A DNA stretch of 64,000 nt from Rhodococcus rhodnii (lineage in GTDB: Bacteria > Actinomycetota > Actinomycetes > Mycobacteriales > Pseudonocardiaceae). A model generated the notes under the pieces. That model did no database searches and was not told where the DNA came from. It saw only the letters and a program-made list of their open reading frames with translations. Positions 32,000 to 41,769 of this stretch are shown one piece after another; the stretch's first letter is position 1, and each line of letters begins with the position of its first letter. The stretch is from contig JOAA01000005.1 in NCBI GenBank assembly GCA_000720375.1, positions 1 through 64,000 of the forward strand. Direction: 5' to 3'. The position numbers and the translations under genes were made by a program.

Positions 32000-33740
32000 G
32001 ACTTCGCTGACCGAGCGCTTGCTGCAGCTCGGCAGCGTGATCGACGAAGTCGGCCGGGTCGATCACGGCAACACCCAGACCGACTCCATGGCATTGGAGC
32101 GGCAACGCGGGATCACCATCAAATCCGCTGTGGTGTCGTTCGTCATCGACGACGTCACCGTCAACCTGATCGATACACCTGGCCACCCGGATTTCATTGC
32201 CGAGGTCGAGCGCTCCCTCAGCGTGCTCGACGGCGCTGTCCTGGTCATTTCCGCTGTGGAAGGTGTGCAGGCGCAGACTCGTGTGCTGATGCGTGCGTTG
32301 CAGCGCTTGAAGATCCCCACGCTCATCTTCGTGAACAAGATCGACCGCATGGGCGCGCGGCACGACAGTCTGCTCACCGAGATCGCCGAGCGGCTGACTC
32401 CGGCGATCGTCCCGGTGGATAGCGACCCCACTGATCTGCTGGCCACACTGGACGATTCCGTCCTGACGGCCTATGTGGACGGATCGTTGACCGCCGATCA
32501 CCTACGCGAATCGTTTGTTGCCCAGACTAAGCAGGCACGGACCTATCCGGTGTTCTTCGGCTCGGCCATCACCGCGGCCGGTGTTCCGGAGTTGATGGCC
32601 GGCCTGGTCGAGTTCCTGCCTTCGGCACAAGGAGATGCCCAGGGCCCGGGCTCCGGTCTGGTGTTCAAAGTGGAACGTGGTGAGCGCGGCGAGAAAATCG
32701 CTTACGTCCGGATGTTCTCCGGGACAATACACGTCCGCGACCGGCTCCCGTTCGGGAAGGTCACGGCGATCAGCGTGTTCGATCGCGGTCCGGCCGTGCC
32801 GAGCGCGTCGGTCGCCGCTGGGCAGATCGGGAAGCTCTGGGGACTGACCGAGATCCGGATCGGTGACCAGATCGGCGAGCAGCACCTTCGAACTGAACAC
32901 CACTTCTCACCACCCACTCTGGAAACCGTCGTGGTTCCGGCGAATCCGGCCGAGCGAGGTGCGATGTACCTCGCAATGAGCCAGCTCGCCGAGCAGGATC
33001 CGTTGATCAACCTGCGGCAGGATGGCGTGATCTCGTTGTACGGCGAGGTGCAGAAGGAAGTCATCCAGGCGACTTTGCTCAACGAGTACGGCATCGCTGT
33101 GTCGTTCGAGGAGACCACGACGATCTGCATCGAACGCCCGGCAGGCGTCGGCACGGCGTTGGAGATCATCGACGAGGGCGAGAACCCTTATCTGGCAACG
33201 GTCGGACTGCGGGTCGAACCGGGTACCGGCATCACGTTCCAGCTAGCGGTGGAGCTGGGCTCGATGCCGTCGGCGTTCTTCAATGCCGTTGAGGAAAGCG
33301 TGCACAGGACGCTCAAGCACGGACTGCACGGCTGGGAGGTCACCGACATCACGGTCACCATGACGCATTCCGGTTACTGGGCACGGCAAAGCCATGCTCA
33401 CGGCACGTTCGACAAGTCGATGTCCAGTACGGCCGGGGATTTCCGGAGCTTGACCGCGCTCGTACTGGTGAACGCGCTCAAGCAAGCCGGAACCGTTGTG
33501 TACGAACCAATGCACTCCTACCGGTTGGAAATCCCCGGTGACACGTTGAGTGTGGTGCAGCCCGTATTGGTCCGGCTGCGGGCGTTCCCGCTCAGTTCCA
33601 CGCCGCGGAATGCGTCGTACCTCCTGGAGGGCGACATTCCCGCGGCGAAGGTGCACGAGCTGGAACGCCTGCTGCCGTCGTTGACGCGGGGCGAAGGCGT
33701 GTTCGAGTGCGCCTTCGACCACTATTCCGTCAGCTGTTAG
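31950..33740 (+). CDS. TetM/OtrA-type ribosomal protection protein
   Basis: EF-G-like GTPase, 596 residues, of the tetracycline ribosomal protection family; closest in pattern to actinomycete OtrA. G1 AHVDAGKT (11-18), G3 DTPGH (75-79) and G4 NKID (129-132) are intact, with the RGITI switch I at ~53-57. Domain IV features such as ALVLVNALKQAGT and the C-terminal EGDIPAAKVHELERLLPSLTRGEG match the family. It uses a TTG start at 31950, which tends to keep expression low. Members protect the ribosome from tetracyclines, but some actinomycete homologues have other or unproven roles. It is convergent with the peptidase gene (11-bp overlap). Confidence 0.88.
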   Translation: MARTLNLGILAHVDAGKTSLTERLLQLGSVIDEVGRVDHGNTQTDSMALERQRGITIKSAVVSFVIDDVTVNLIDTPGHPDFIAEVERSLSVLDGAVLVISAVEGVQAQTRVLMRALQRLKIPTLIFVNKIDRMGARHDSLLTEIAERLTPAIVPVDSDPTDLLATLDDSVLTAYVDGSLTADHLRESFVAQTKQARTYPVFFGSAITAAGVPELMAGLVEFLPSAQGDAQGPGSGLVFKVERGERGEKIAYVRMFSGTIHVRDRLPFGKVTAISVFDRGPAVPSASVAAGQIGKLWGLTEIRIGDQIGEQHLRTEHHFSPPTLETVVVPANPAERGAMYLAMSQLAEQDPLINLRQDGVISLYGEVQKEVIQATLLNEYGIAVSFEETTTICIERPAGVGTALEIIDEGENPYLATVGLRVEPGTGITFQLAVELGSMPSAFFNAVEESVHRTLKHGLHGWEVTDITVTMTHSGYWARQSHAHGTFDKSMSSTAGDFRSLTALVLVNALKQAGTVVYEPMHSYRLEIPGDTLSVVQPVLVRLRAFPLSSTPRNASYLLEGDIPAAKVHELERLLPSLTRGEGVFECAFDHYSVSC

Positions 33741-34779
33741 CCGGGGTTTCGTCCACGAAGATCTTCGTGACGATCTTGCCGTCGGCCGTGAGGTAGCCGT
33801 GCAGCATGCCTGGCGTGCTGTGCGGCGCGTCGAATGTCCCTTGGCGGTCGAGGGCGATCACGCCGCCCGTGCCGCCGAGGGCAGGCAGGCGCTTGACGAT
33901 CACCTCGAACGCGGCTTCGGCCAGGCTCCGGCGGCCGAACTCGATCATGTTGGAGATCGTGCTGGCCGCGGCGCCGCGGATGAACACCTCGCCCTGGCCG
34001 GTCGCGCTGACCGCCGCTGTGTCGTTCTTGGCGTACGTGCCCGCGCCGATCACCGGCGAGTCGCCGACCCTGCCGATCATCTTGTTGGTCAGGCCGCCGG
34101 TGGATGTCGCGGCGGCGAGATCGCGGCCCTGGTCGACCGCGACCGCGCCGACCGTGCTGTATTCAGCCAGTTTGGGGGCCTGCGGGTTTTTCGCGTTCAT
34201 CAGCTGGTCCCAGCGCCGCTGGGTCCAGAAGTAGTCCTGGGTCACGGTCTTCAGGCCGTTGCGGGCCGCGAAGTCGTCCGCGCCTTCACCGGACAGCAGC
34301 ACGTGCGGGGACTTCTCCATCACCAGGCGAGCGGCGGAAATCGGGTTCTTGACGCTCTTCACGCCCGCGACCGCGCCGGCTTTCAGGTCATTGCCGCGCA
34401 TGATCGACGCATCCAGCTCGTGCCCGGCGTCCTCGGTGAAGACCGCGCCCTTGCCCGCGTTGAACAATTCGTTGTCTTCGAGGACCTTCACCGCGGCTTC
34501 GACGGCGTCCAGGCTCGCGCCGCCGCCGCGCAGCACCTGCTCCCCTGCGCGCAGCGCCGCAGCGAGCCCGTCCCGATAGGCTTTCTCCAGCTCAGGCGGC
34601 GTGTCCTTGCGAATCAGCCCGGTGCCCGCGCCGCCGTGCACCGCGAGGATGACGTTGCGCGCATCGGGCTTGGGGTGTGCGTTGGTTTCCACTTGACCAG
34701 TGTGAACAGGTTCGGCACCGCTCTGCTGGACGGCCAGGAGCAGCCCGGCAGCCGTGATGAAGGCCAGCAGGAATCTCAT
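33730..34779 (-). CDS. Secreted isoaspartyl peptidase / L-asparaginase
   Basis: N-terminal-nucleophile hydrolase of the plant-type asparaginase/EcAIII family, 349 residues. It has an N-terminal signal peptide (RFLLAFITAAGLLLAVQQSG). The precursor is expected to self-cleave before Thr209 in YSTVGAVAVD, generating the catalytic threonine. HGGAGTG and the C-terminal ATGQGEVFIR and GTGGVIALD are typical. It hydrolyses isoaspartyl dipeptides and asparagine; export would put it in the cell wall or medium. The Shine-Dalgarno GAGGTG is part of a hairpin stem with the end of the upstream GH5 gene. Confidence 0.9.
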   Translation of the reverse strand: MRFLLAFITAAGLLLAVQQSGAEPVHTGQVETNAHPKPDARNVILAVHGGAGTGLIRKDTPPELEKAYRDGLAAALRAGEQVLRGGGASLDAVEAAVKVLEDNELFNAGKGAVFTEDAGHELDASIMRGNDLKAGAVAGVKSVKNPISAARLVMEKSPHVLLSGEGADDFAARNGLKTVTQDYFWTQRRWDQLMNAKNPQAPKLAEYSTVGAVAVDQGRDLAAATSTGGLTNKMIGRVGDSPVIGAGTYAKNDTAAVSATGQGEVFIRGAAASTISNMIEFGRRSLAEAAFEVIVKRLPALGGTGGVIALDRQGTFDAPHSTPGMLHGYLTADGKIVTKIFVDETPANS

Positions 34780-34783
34780 GGTT

Positions 34784-34834
34784 CACCTCGTGACCGAATC
34801 GAGGGTAAGTACCCGACGATTCACTCACGAGGTG
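34784..34834 (-). terminator. Hairpin between GH5 gene and asparaginase gene
   Basis: CACCTCGTGA (34784-34793) pairs perfectly with TCACGAGGTG (34825-34834) around a 31-base loop. One arm covers the GH5 stop codon, the other the Shine-Dalgarno of the asparaginase gene. It could terminate the GH5 transcript or occlude the downstream ribosome-binding site. Confidence 0.55.
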
Positions 34835-36657
34835 ACAATCCGGCGGCAGAGCAGAGCGTCGGGAGTTCGGCTGGACCCGATCCGTCCGGTGTACGCGACG
34901 CCTGCGATGTACTCGTCCGCGGCACACTGGCCCTTGTAGTGGCCGTACGCGAACTCCCCGCCACCGGGAGCGCGGTTGTCCTGGCGGTCGAACCACAGTG
35001 TTCGCCCCGTCTTGCCCAATGCCTGCGGCGATCGCCCGCAGAGCACCGATGAGAGGGCCGCTCCTCGCACGCTGTAGCCCACGACGTAGTGGTCGGTCGG
35101 GCATTGGAGCTTGGTGTACCCGCTCGCCCAGTCAGTGTCCACGTAGGACTCGTTGCGGACGGCTTGGTATCCGGTCACTCTGGTGGATTCGACGCACAGT
35201 CCCCGGTTCCCGGTATGGCTCAGGCCGGTGAGGCGTTGCCCGTCCGGACATACGCCTTTCCGTGCACCGGAATCCCAGTCGGGCTGCTTGCGGACCGTCC
35301 GGGACTGCTGGAAGTCCGCGTGATCCAGGGTCAGCATGGACCAGCGCTTGCTCGGCCGCGCGGCCTCCGCGGGTGCGTTGACCAGCCGAGACCACGCTCC
35401 GGCGCGCCAGTCGTCGCCGTCGTACAGCCCGATGCGCTGGCCTGCGGCGTCCCAGTGCAGCAGGCCCCAGCCGTTGCCTTGCTTGTTGGTGTGGAAGCCG
35501 ACGAGCGGCCAGTACGCAAAGTCCGCGTCGGTCTGGACGAGGTAGTCCACGAACCGCTCAAACCACGCTTTCGCCTTCGGGTTGGTCTCGCCCCGGCCGC
35601 CGACACCGAACTCGCTGATCCACACGGGCGCCGTGAAGTGGTTGCCTGCCTCGGCGGCGACGTAGAACGCTTGCCGGTAAAGGACTTCCTGGAGTTGCTC
35701 GGGACTGAGGTCCTGATAGCGCGGGTCGCTCGTCTCGCCGACTCCGGTCGCCCCACTGTGGTTCGGGCCCGTGTAGCCGTAGAAATGCGCTGAGTAGACC
35801 AGTTTTCCGGAGTCGACAAGGGTGTGCGACAGGTTCCGCACGGGTTCCAGCGTCGGCCTGCCGTGCGGGAAGCCGTCGACCGGGATGCCGGTCCAGTTGA
35901 TGCCTTCGACGATGATCAGCAGGTCCGGGTTGGCCTCGGTGAGGATCCGGTCGCCGACGAGCTGGCTCGCCCGCTGCCAGTCGTGCTGGTTGCCCCGGCC
36001 CCAGTTCGGGTCGTCGAGGACGTTCCGCCGGACCTCGTTGTACAGGTCTGCACCAACCACGCGCTTGTTCGTGGCGTACCGGCGGGCCATGAACAGCCAG
36101 TCCTCTTCCCATTGCTGGGCCGTCTGGCTGGTGTTCCACCGTTCATTGCCGTCAACCCCGCAGCACCACCGGGACGTCGTGGTGTGGTTGTTGAGGATCA
36201 CCGCGAACCCGCGCTCGGTCAGCCTTTGCACGACGGCGTCGTAGATCTGCAGCGGTGTCCTGCCTTTGAGGGTTGCGTCCACCGGGCTGGTGACCGGGGT
36301 CTGGTCGTGGATCATCTGGTTGGAGAACGGCAGCCTGATGCTGTTCAGGCCGAGTTCGGCGAACCCGTCGATGATCGTGTCCAGCTTGGCGCGGGTCAGG
36401 CCGAGCGGGATCTGGTCGGCTTTCTCGCCGGCGTGGTGGTTGGCGGGGTCGTTGATATCGCCCGACCCGTTCCACGTCCCGCTGGCGCCATGCCAGTTCC
36501 CGGACTTGAGCTTGAACCGTTTGCCCTGAGCGTCAACGACATGACGCCCTTGCGTGCTGAGCGGCCCAACCCAGTCGACCTGCGCCACCGCCTGACCAGA
36601 CGGCACAACCACGAGCCCGGCCAGCATCATCGCCACCAGAACCTGAACGATCCTCAC
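34825..36657 (-). CDS. Secreted glycoside hydrolase family 5 protein with C-terminal accessory domain
   Basis: 610 residues. A signal peptide (MRIVQVLVAMMLAGLVVVPSG) precedes a GH5-type (beta/alpha)8 barrel, ~30-430. Both catalytic glutamates are visible: E208 in ADLYNEVR (acid/base) and E349 in VWISEFG (nucleophile). HTTTSRWCCG and HFYGYTG are conserved cellulase-like loops. The last ~165 residues form a separate Cys-rich domain (CPDGQRLTGLSHTGNRGLCV, QCPTDHYVVGYSVRG, QCAADEYIAGVAYTG) with three similar CP/CA-x-(G/D/E)-x2 starts, probably a beta-trefoil-like or prism-like binding module. The polysaccharide target is not determined. Confidence 0.88.
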   Translation of the reverse strand: MRIVQVLVAMMLAGLVVVPSGQAVAQVDWVGPLSTQGRHVVDAQGKRFKLKSGNWHGASGTWNGSGDINDPANHHAGEKADQIPLGLTRAKLDTIIDGFAELGLNSIRLPFSNQMIHDQTPVTSPVDATLKGRTPLQIYDAVVQRLTERGFAVILNNHTTTSRWCCGVDGNERWNTSQTAQQWEEDWLFMARRYATNKRVVGADLYNEVRRNVLDDPNWGRGNQHDWQRASQLVGDRILTEANPDLLIIVEGINWTGIPVDGFPHGRPTLEPVRNLSHTLVDSGKLVYSAHFYGYTGPNHSGATGVGETSDPRYQDLSPEQLQEVLYRQAFYVAAEAGNHFTAPVWISEFGVGGRGETNPKAKAWFERFVDYLVQTDADFAYWPLVGFHTNKQGNGWGLLHWDAAGQRIGLYDGDDWRAGAWSRLVNAPAEAARPSKRWSMLTLDHADFQQSRTVRKQPDWDSGARKGVCPDGQRLTGLSHTGNRGLCVESTRVTGYQAVRNESYVDTDWASGYTKLQCPTDHYVVGYSVRGAALSSVLCGRSPQALGKTGRTLWFDRQDNRAPGGGEFAYGHYKGQCAADEYIAGVAYTGRIGSSRTPDALLCRRIVTS

Positions 36658-36736
36658 AATCGCGACCGTAGTGGTCTAGTCCATCACGAAGAAGAACGGA
36701 ATGGTTACGACTGGTCGTGAATTAACCGAACTCCCC

Positions 36737-36939
36737 GCCGTGTCCGCCTCTCCAGCACCCCGTGTCCACCACTGCGACACCCCGAGATGCACTTTCCGGC
36801 ACAGCGAGTTCGCAGCTCTGTCCCGAGGTTGAGGGGCCAGAAGATTCCGGGGTGCCGTAACGGTGGACACGGTGTGCCGGAATGGTCGACACACCATGCC
36901 GGAATGGTCGACACACTGTGTCGGAATGGTGGACACGCG
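36737..36939. repeat. 22-bp tandem repeats in inverted arrangement
   Basis: Four units begin at 36852, 36874, 36896 and 36918, a period of exactly 22 bp, with consensus near GTGCCGGAATGGTSGACAC. Two more diverged units lie in the opposite orientation at 36759-36780 and 36737-36758. The array fills the intergenic stretch 36658-36942 before the 3' end of cvnD and ends 3 bp before its stop codon. There are no spacers, so it is not CRISPR. Confidence 0.8.
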
Positions 36940-36942
36940 GGG

Positions 36943-37554
36943 CTAGTGGGCTGGGACTCCGTTGGCGGCGATCCAGCGCTCGACCGAGTACTCGACCAGG
37001 GTGATCAGGGTCTGCTTGGTCGACTCGCGATCCCTTGCGTCACAACGGACGATCGGCACGCGGGGGTCGATCGCCATGGCTTCGCGGACGTCGTCCACCT
37101 TGTGGTGCAGTTCGCCGTCGAAGCAGTTGAGGCCCACGATGTACGGCAGGCCGCGCTCTTCGAAGAAGTCGACCGGAGAGAACGAATCCGCGAGCCTGCG
37201 GGTGTCGGCGAGCACCACCGCGCCGATCGCGCCACGGACCAGGTCGTCCCACATGAACCAGAACCGTTGCTGCCCTGGGGTTCCGAACAGGTAGAGGATC
37301 AGGTCCGTGTCCAGCGACACGCGGCCGAAGTCCATCGCCACGGTCGTTGTGGTCTTGTCGGGGGTCGATTCCAGGTCGTCGACGCCGACGCTCGCCTCGG
37401 TCATCACCGCTTCCGTGGTCAGCGGCATGATCTCGGAGACCGAGCCGACGAAGGTCGTCTTGCCGGCTCCGAAACCGCCGGCTACCACGATCTTCACCGA
37501 CGTCATGGTCGGCACGACTGCTTGCTGCGCGGTTCTATAGCCGGCGGAGTCCAC
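36943..37554 (-). CDS. cvnD: Conservon ATP/GTP-binding protein (CvnD)
   Basis: 203-residue small P-loop protein of the conservon D family (Ras-like GTPase class). The Walker A motif GGFGAGKTT is at residues 26-34; other GTPase elements are FGTPGQQRF (G3-like, Asp replaced) and VGLNCFDG (NKxD replaced by NCFD), typical variants in this family. In Streptomyces, CvnA-D form a membrane complex likened to a GPCR system controlling development or metabolism. The start may instead be Met17 (37506), just before SVKIVVAGGFGAGK. The upstream start overlaps cvnC by 20 bp. Confidence 0.9.
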   Translation of the reverse strand: MDSAGYRTAQQAVVPTMTSVKIVVAGGFGAGKTTFVGSVSEIMPLTTEAVMTEASVGVDDLESTPDKTTTTVAMDFGRVSLDTDLILYLFGTPGQQRFWFMWDDLVRGAIGAVVLADTRRLADSFSPVDFFEERGLPYIVGLNCFDGELHHKVDDVREAMAIDPRVPIVRCDARDRESTKQTLITLVEYSVERWIAANGVPAH

Positions 37555-38038
37555 CCAAAACCCTTTCCATCAGCGCGAGATGTGATGAACCGCCGGACAG
37601 GCCGGTCGTCCGGTGGACGACGACCAGTCCGGTCGCGACCATGTCCCCGAGCACGATCTTGGTTACTTGCAACGGCATGCCCAATTCCGCGGAGACCTCC
37701 GCGACCGACTTGGGCGTACGGCACAACCGGGCGATCGAGCGGTGCTCGATCTCGGTCAGCCCGTCCTCGGCCAGCCCCGCGGGTGACGTGGAGATCATCG
37801 CCTCCACCCGCAGGTCCCCTTCCGCTTTCGTGCGACCACCGGTCACGGCGTACGGCCGGACCATCGCCGGGTCGTCGTCAGGCATCTCCACCAGTACAGG
37901 TTGTGGCGGGCCCAGTGGCGCACGGGGCTCTGGTGTCGGTTTCGCGTCGGCGTGCTCGCCTGCCCGCTTGCCGAACGTCAACTCGTTCAACACATCGGCG
38001 AAGGTCGGGCCGGGTGGCGCGTCCTCGTGGATCGTCAT
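37535..38038 (-). CDS. cvnC: Conservon DUF742 protein (CvnC)
   Basis: 167-residue DUF742 protein. The C-terminal ~110 residues hold the conserved RPYAVTGGRTKAEGDLRVEAMIST, then a winged-helix-like LCRTPKSVAEVSAELGMPLQVTKIVLGDM, and end LMERVLGGLRRL. The N-terminus is charged and proline-rich. In conservons it joins the roadblock protein CvnB and GTPase CvnD. ATG 38038, 7 bp after the cvnB stop. Confidence 0.9.
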   Translation of the reverse strand: MTIHEDAPPGPTFADVLNELTFGKRAGEHADAKPTPEPRAPLGPPQPVLVEMPDDDPAMVRPYAVTGGRTKAEGDLRVEAMISTSPAGLAEDGLTEIEHRSIARLCRTPKSVAEVSAELGMPLQVTKIVLGDMVATGLVVVHRTTGLSGGSSHLALMERVLGGLRRL

Positions 38039-38045
38039 GGAACCC

Positions 38046-38483
38046 TCACACCGCTGCCCCGGTCATTCCCCTCGCGCCTTGCAGGGCCGCACGCAGTTCG
38101 GGGGTGAGCATCTGGCCGACCCGGTCGACCAGCATCGTCATCTCGTACGCGATCTGCCCGATGTCGCAGGTCGGTGCGGCGAGCACGGCGAGCGACGACC
38201 CGTCGCTGATCGACATCAGCAGCAGGATCCCGCGTTCCATCTCCACCACGGTCTCCTTGACCGGGCCTGCCTCGAAGCACCGGGACGCGCCGTGGGTCAG
38301 GCTGACCAAGCCGGAGGCCACCGCGGCGAGCTGGTCGGCGCGGTCGATGGGCAGCCGGGCGGACGCGGTGAGCAGCAGTCCGTCGGCGGACACCACGACC
38401 GCGTGCGCCACGCCTGCGACTCGCTCGGCGAAGTCGTTGACCAGCCAGCCGAACTGGTGCGGCTGGGATTGGGGCGAAGTCAT
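38046..38483 (-). CDS. cvnB: Conservon roadblock/LC7 protein (CvnB)
   Basis: 145-residue roadblock/LC7-domain protein. The core is [34 protein letters not shown], then [25 protein letters not shown] and [24 protein letters not shown]. Roadblock proteins act as GTPase-activating or scaffold partners for small GTPases, here CvnD. The ATG at 38483 overlaps the cvnA stop (ATGA), so it is translationally coupled to the sensor kinase. Confidence 0.92.
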   Translation of the reverse strand: MTSPQSQPHQFGWLVNDFAERVAGVAHAVVVSADGLLLTASARLPIDRADQLAAVASGLVSLTHGASRCFEAGPVKETVVEMERGILLLMSISDGSSLAVLAAPTCDIGQIAYEMTMLVDRVGQMLTPELRAALQGARGMTGAAV

Positions 38484-41272
38484 GGACTCGTCTCCTGTTG
38501 TCCGTTCTGGTTGCCGGCCAGGCTGCGCCTGCCGTTGCTCAGTCCGCGCTGAAGCTCATCCAGCCGGCCCCGAACCTCCTGTGCCCCTCGTTCACCCCGC
38601 ACCAGGCCCTCGCCGAATCCCGGCGGCGAGGCGATGCTCCCGGGTACGAGCTTCTCCCGCGGGACGCGCTGCGGCAAGCCCGCGGACGTGACACCTTCGG
38701 GGGACTTCGTGGCGGATTCGGCCGCCCTGAAGCCGTTGTCGGCCTGGGTGTACACGCGCGGCTTGCCCGCGTCTGTGTGGCCGCGGGCCCTGGACAGCCC
38801 GCTCTGCAGCCCGCCGAGCCGGTCCCGCAGCGCCTCGGCTTCCTTGCGGCCACGGATCTCCGGCGCGTGCTTGGTCTCGGCGATGCTGCCCGGTACCAGC
38901 TTCTCGCGCGGGACTCGTTGCGGAAGACCGGCTTTGGTGACCCCCATGGGAGGCTCGGTGACGGCCTGCGCGGTCTGGAAACCCTTGTCCGCGGCGAACT
39001 TCCACGTCTCGGTCGGGGTGTCGGGGGCAGGCTCGTCCTGATCGGACCCGGTGAACCAGGCCGAGATCATCTCGTCGAAGATCGGCGTCGTCTCGTGGAT
39101 TCCCCGCTCGGCCGGCGGTGACGACGTCGGCGTGATCGGGTCCCACCAACCGGTTGTCACGGCCGACTGTTCCGCTGTGCTCGCAGGCTGTTCGGCGGTG
39201 GCGAACAGATCGCCCTTGACCGGCCCGTCCGGCTCCGCCGTGGACTTGTGCACGGGCGCGGCGCCGGTCGCCAGGCGGGACACTATGTCCGAAGTGGACA
39301 CGTTGTGCCCGTTGGTGTACGGCTTGGCCGGCGGTACTTCCTCGTGCTCGCCGGGGGACAACAGGTCGGCCGGGATGGTCATGGTCGCCCTGATGCCCTG
39401 GATGTCCTTGCCGCCGTGCAGTTCCACCTTGACGTTGTGCCTGCTGGCCAGCCGCCCGACGACGAAGATGCCCATCCGGCGCGACGCCGACGCGTCCAGC
39501 AGGCCACCGTCCGCCAGCCGGCCGTTCACCTCGGCGATCTCCTCGTCCCGCATGCCGATGCCGCTGTCGAGGACGTCGACCGACACGGTGCCGTCGTCCG
39601 CGAGCCTGCTGGCGATCGTCACCTTGGTCTCCGGCGCGGAGAACGCGGTTGCGTTGTCCAGCAACTCGGCCGTGAGCCTGACCAGGTCACGCGCCGCGTA
39701 GCCGACGACCGTCAACGGTGGCGGCGGCTGGACGACAACTCGTTGGTACTGCTCGATTTCCGACACGGCGGCACGCAGCAGGTCGGCCAGCTGGACTGGT
39801 GACCCGGCGCGGCGAGCCAGCTCGCTGCCCGACGAGAGCACCATCAGGTTCTCGTTGTTGCGGCGCATCCGGGTGGCCAGGTGGTCCAGCTGGAACAGCG
39901 TGGCCAGCTGGTCCGGGTCTTCCTCGTCCCGCTCGAGCCGGTCGAGCAGGTGCAACTGCCGTTGCACCAGACCTTGGCTGCGCCGGGAGAGGTTGACGAA
40001 CACGTCGCCGTAGCTCGCCCGCAGATGGGCCTGTTCGGCGGCCAGCCGCAACGCCTGGTCCTGCACGGCGTCGAACGCACGGGCCACCTGGCCGAGTTCG
40101 TCCTTTGTGGTCACCGGAACCGGCGCGACCAAGGGCGGCAAGAGCGCGCCCGCCCGCAGCCCGGCGACCGCCTCGGGCAGCTTGTGGTCCGCGACCGACA
40201 ACGCGCTGCGCCGCAGAATCCGAAGCGAGCCAACAAGTTGACGGCCGACGATGACCACAACGGCCGCCGCGAGCAGCATCGCCGAGAACAGCACGACCGA
40301 AACCAGCCCGGCGGCGTCGCTTGCCGCGTTCTGCAAGCGAAGGGACTCCGCACGCATCCCTCGGGCGAGTACGCCTGCGACGGTCGCGTACGCACCCGTC
40401 GTCAGCTGGGAACTCGTCTGCCAGTCGGACGAGTTGATCGCCAACGGGCCCGGCCTCGTCTCCTGCTGGTCGAGGATCTGGTTCACCAGCCGCGTCCGGG
40501 TGGTGACCCCGGCGCCGCTGGCCGTCTTGATGAACTCCTGCCGCTGCGCCTGGGTCGCCGTCGCGTTGAAGTCGGCCGTCCGCGCGCCGAGCCGAGACTG
40601 TGACGTACGCAGCATGCTGAGCTCGACGGTCGACAGCGCACCGCGGACTATCCCGGTGGCGACCACCGCTTGCTGCAGGTACACCTCCTCCGTGGCCAGC
40701 TGCAGGTTGTGCAGCGCGGCCGCCGTGCCCGACAACGCCGGGTCGGTGATCTCGCCAGCCAGCGCCCGGTCGAACCTGAGCAGCGTGGCGATCAGGTCGT
40801 TGTACTGGATCAACGCCGAACGCGGGTCGAGCGCCGCCTGGCCGACCTGGTCGCGCACCGTGCTCAGCGAGCCGGGCATGGCGGCGACCTCCTGGCCTGC
40901 GTCCTGCGCGACCGGCGTGACGAACTGGACCACAGCGGCCGCCCGGCTCATCGCGTCCCAGTTCACGTCGGTCGCCTGGTACTCCTGGCGGAGCTCAGGC
41001 CCGGGCTGCTCGGTCTTGGCGACGAGCAGCTTGGTCGACTCGGCCCGTTCCTGCTGCAGGCCGCCGATCGTCTTGCCGACCTGATCGGACAGTGCCACCA
41101 GCCGGTCCACCCGGCGGTAGGAGTCGGCCCTCGCCACCTGGTCGTGGATCTGCACCGCGCCGAGCGCGACGACGAAGACCAGCGGGACCAGGGTGACCGC
41201 GGCGAGCTTGGTGCGCAGGTGCCAGTCCCGCCAGCGCAGCATCCGTGCTCGTCCTGTGCTGGTCACTGTCAA
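38480..41272 (-). CDS. cvnA: Conservon sensor histidine kinase-like protein (CvnA)
   Basis: 930-residue nitrate/nitrite-sensor-like kinase. Order: TM1 ([21 protein letters not shown]), extracytoplasmic nitrate-sensor-type helical domain, TM2 ([16 protein letters not shown]), HAMP, dimerisation helices ([21 protein letters not shown]) and an HATPase domain with the N box [13 protein letters not shown] and G1 DVLDSGIGM. The long C-terminal tail carries two copies of [17 protein letters not shown] about 80 residues apart; one copy is usual in the family as I recall. The start is TTG 41272 or GTG 41266, with GGAG nearby. Head of the cvnABCD operon. Confidence 0.9.
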   Translation of the reverse strand: MTVTSTGRARMLRWRDWHLRTKLAAVTLVPLVFVVALGAVQIHDQVARADSYRRVDRLVALSDQVGKTIGGLQQERAESTKLLVAKTEQPGPELRQEYQATDVNWDAMSRAAAVVQFVTPVAQDAGQEVAAMPGSLSTVRDQVGQAALDPRSALIQYNDLIATLLRFDRALAGEITDPALSGTAAALHNLQLATEEVYLQQAVVATGIVRGALSTVELSMLRTSQSRLGARTADFNATATQAQRQEFIKTASGAGVTTRTRLVNQILDQQETRPGPLAINSSDWQTSSQLTTGAYATVAGVLARGMRAESLRLQNAASDAAGLVSVVLFSAMLLAAAVVVIVGRQLVGSLRILRRSALSVADHKLPEAVAGLRAGALLPPLVAPVPVTTKDELGQVARAFDAVQDQALRLAAEQAHLRASYGDVFVNLSRRSQGLVQRQLHLLDRLERDEEDPDQLATLFQLDHLATRMRRNNENLMVLSSGSELARRAGSPVQLADLLRAAVSEIEQYQRVVVQPPPPLTVVGYAARDLVRLTAELLDNATAFSAPETKVTIASRLADDGTVSVDVLDSGIGMRDEEIAEVNGRLADGGLLDASASRRMGIFVVGRLASRHNVKVELHGGKDIQGIRATMTIPADLLSPGEHEEVPPAKPYTNGHNVSTSDIVSRLATGAAPVHKSTAEPDGPVKGDLFATAEQPASTAEQSAVTTGWWDPITPTSSPPAERGIHETTPIFDEMISAWFTGSDQDEPAPDTPTETWKFAADKGFQTAQAVTEPPMGVTKAGLPQRVPREKLVPGSIAETKHAPEIRGRKEAEALRDRLGGLQSGLSRARGHTDAGKPRVYTQADNGFRAAESATKSPEGVTSAGLPQRVPREKLVPGSIASPPGFGEGLVRGERGAQEVRGRLDELQRGLSNGRRSLAGNQNGQQETSP

Positions 41273-41769
41273 AACACTCCCAATGCGCGCAGTCGCTTAC
41301 TGCATTGCCTCATCAAAGACGGGGATCAATTACTCGCACCGTACGGTTTCGCAGGGTGTCGGCACCCCCATGAGGAAGCGCCGGAACCCAGATGCTACAT
41401 GAGAAGAATGATCAATCAATGGTCCAATCGGGGCGGTCCCGCAATTCGCTACACGGAGCACGTGTGAATAGCGACTTTATGCCCCGATCGGGGGAAATTT
41501 CGCCTAGGGCAACCGTCCTGGATGGACCCTTGTACGGTCCGAAGACCACCGACAGCGGTCCGAACGGGACTCCCGCGAGGGGCATCGGGCCTGTTCAGGG
41601 CACGAACACGCTACGAAACCGTAAGATTCACCCGGAAGTGTGAGCGTCGCCCCTCAGGTACCGCCCTGACCCGGCCGATGTAGTGATCAGACCGCCCGGT
41701 GACGTAGTGGACAACCCGAAACTCGTGGTTAGTATGGCCCGCGCTGATAGGCGTACCGGGAAGGTACAT
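41273..41769 (+). promoter_or_regulatory. Intergenic region with promoter for the DUF485/symporter operon
   Basis: About 500 bp between divergent cvnA and the DUF485 gene without a convincing gene. A sigma-70-like promoter TGGACA (41708-41713), 16-bp spacer, TAGTAT (41730-41735) points right. CCCCGATCGGGG at 41482-41493 is a perfect 12-bp palindrome. An 83-codon frame at 41392-41643 has poor codon character and is not called. Confidence 0.5.

Noticed and set aside
36676..36936. Small minus-strand frame across the 22-bp repeats
   Set aside because: Its repetitive residues (CVDHSG, CRPFRH) simply translate the DNA repeats.
36852..36939. Possible CRISPR array
   Set aside because: Units are head-to-tail 22-bp repeats without spacers and no cas gene is present.
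36787..38691. 634-codon plus-strand frame opposite cvnD-cvnB
   Set aside because: Runs across repeats and three conserved minus-strand genes; arginine/proline-rich shadow.
41392..41643. 83-codon plus-strand frame upstream of the DUF485 gene
   Set aside because: No family pattern, lies upstream of the predicted promoter, and codon usage is unlike neighbours.
41683..41769. Longer start for the DUF485 protein
   Set aside because: The added codons precede the predicted transcription start, and the ATG at 41770 has a good Shine-Dalgarno.
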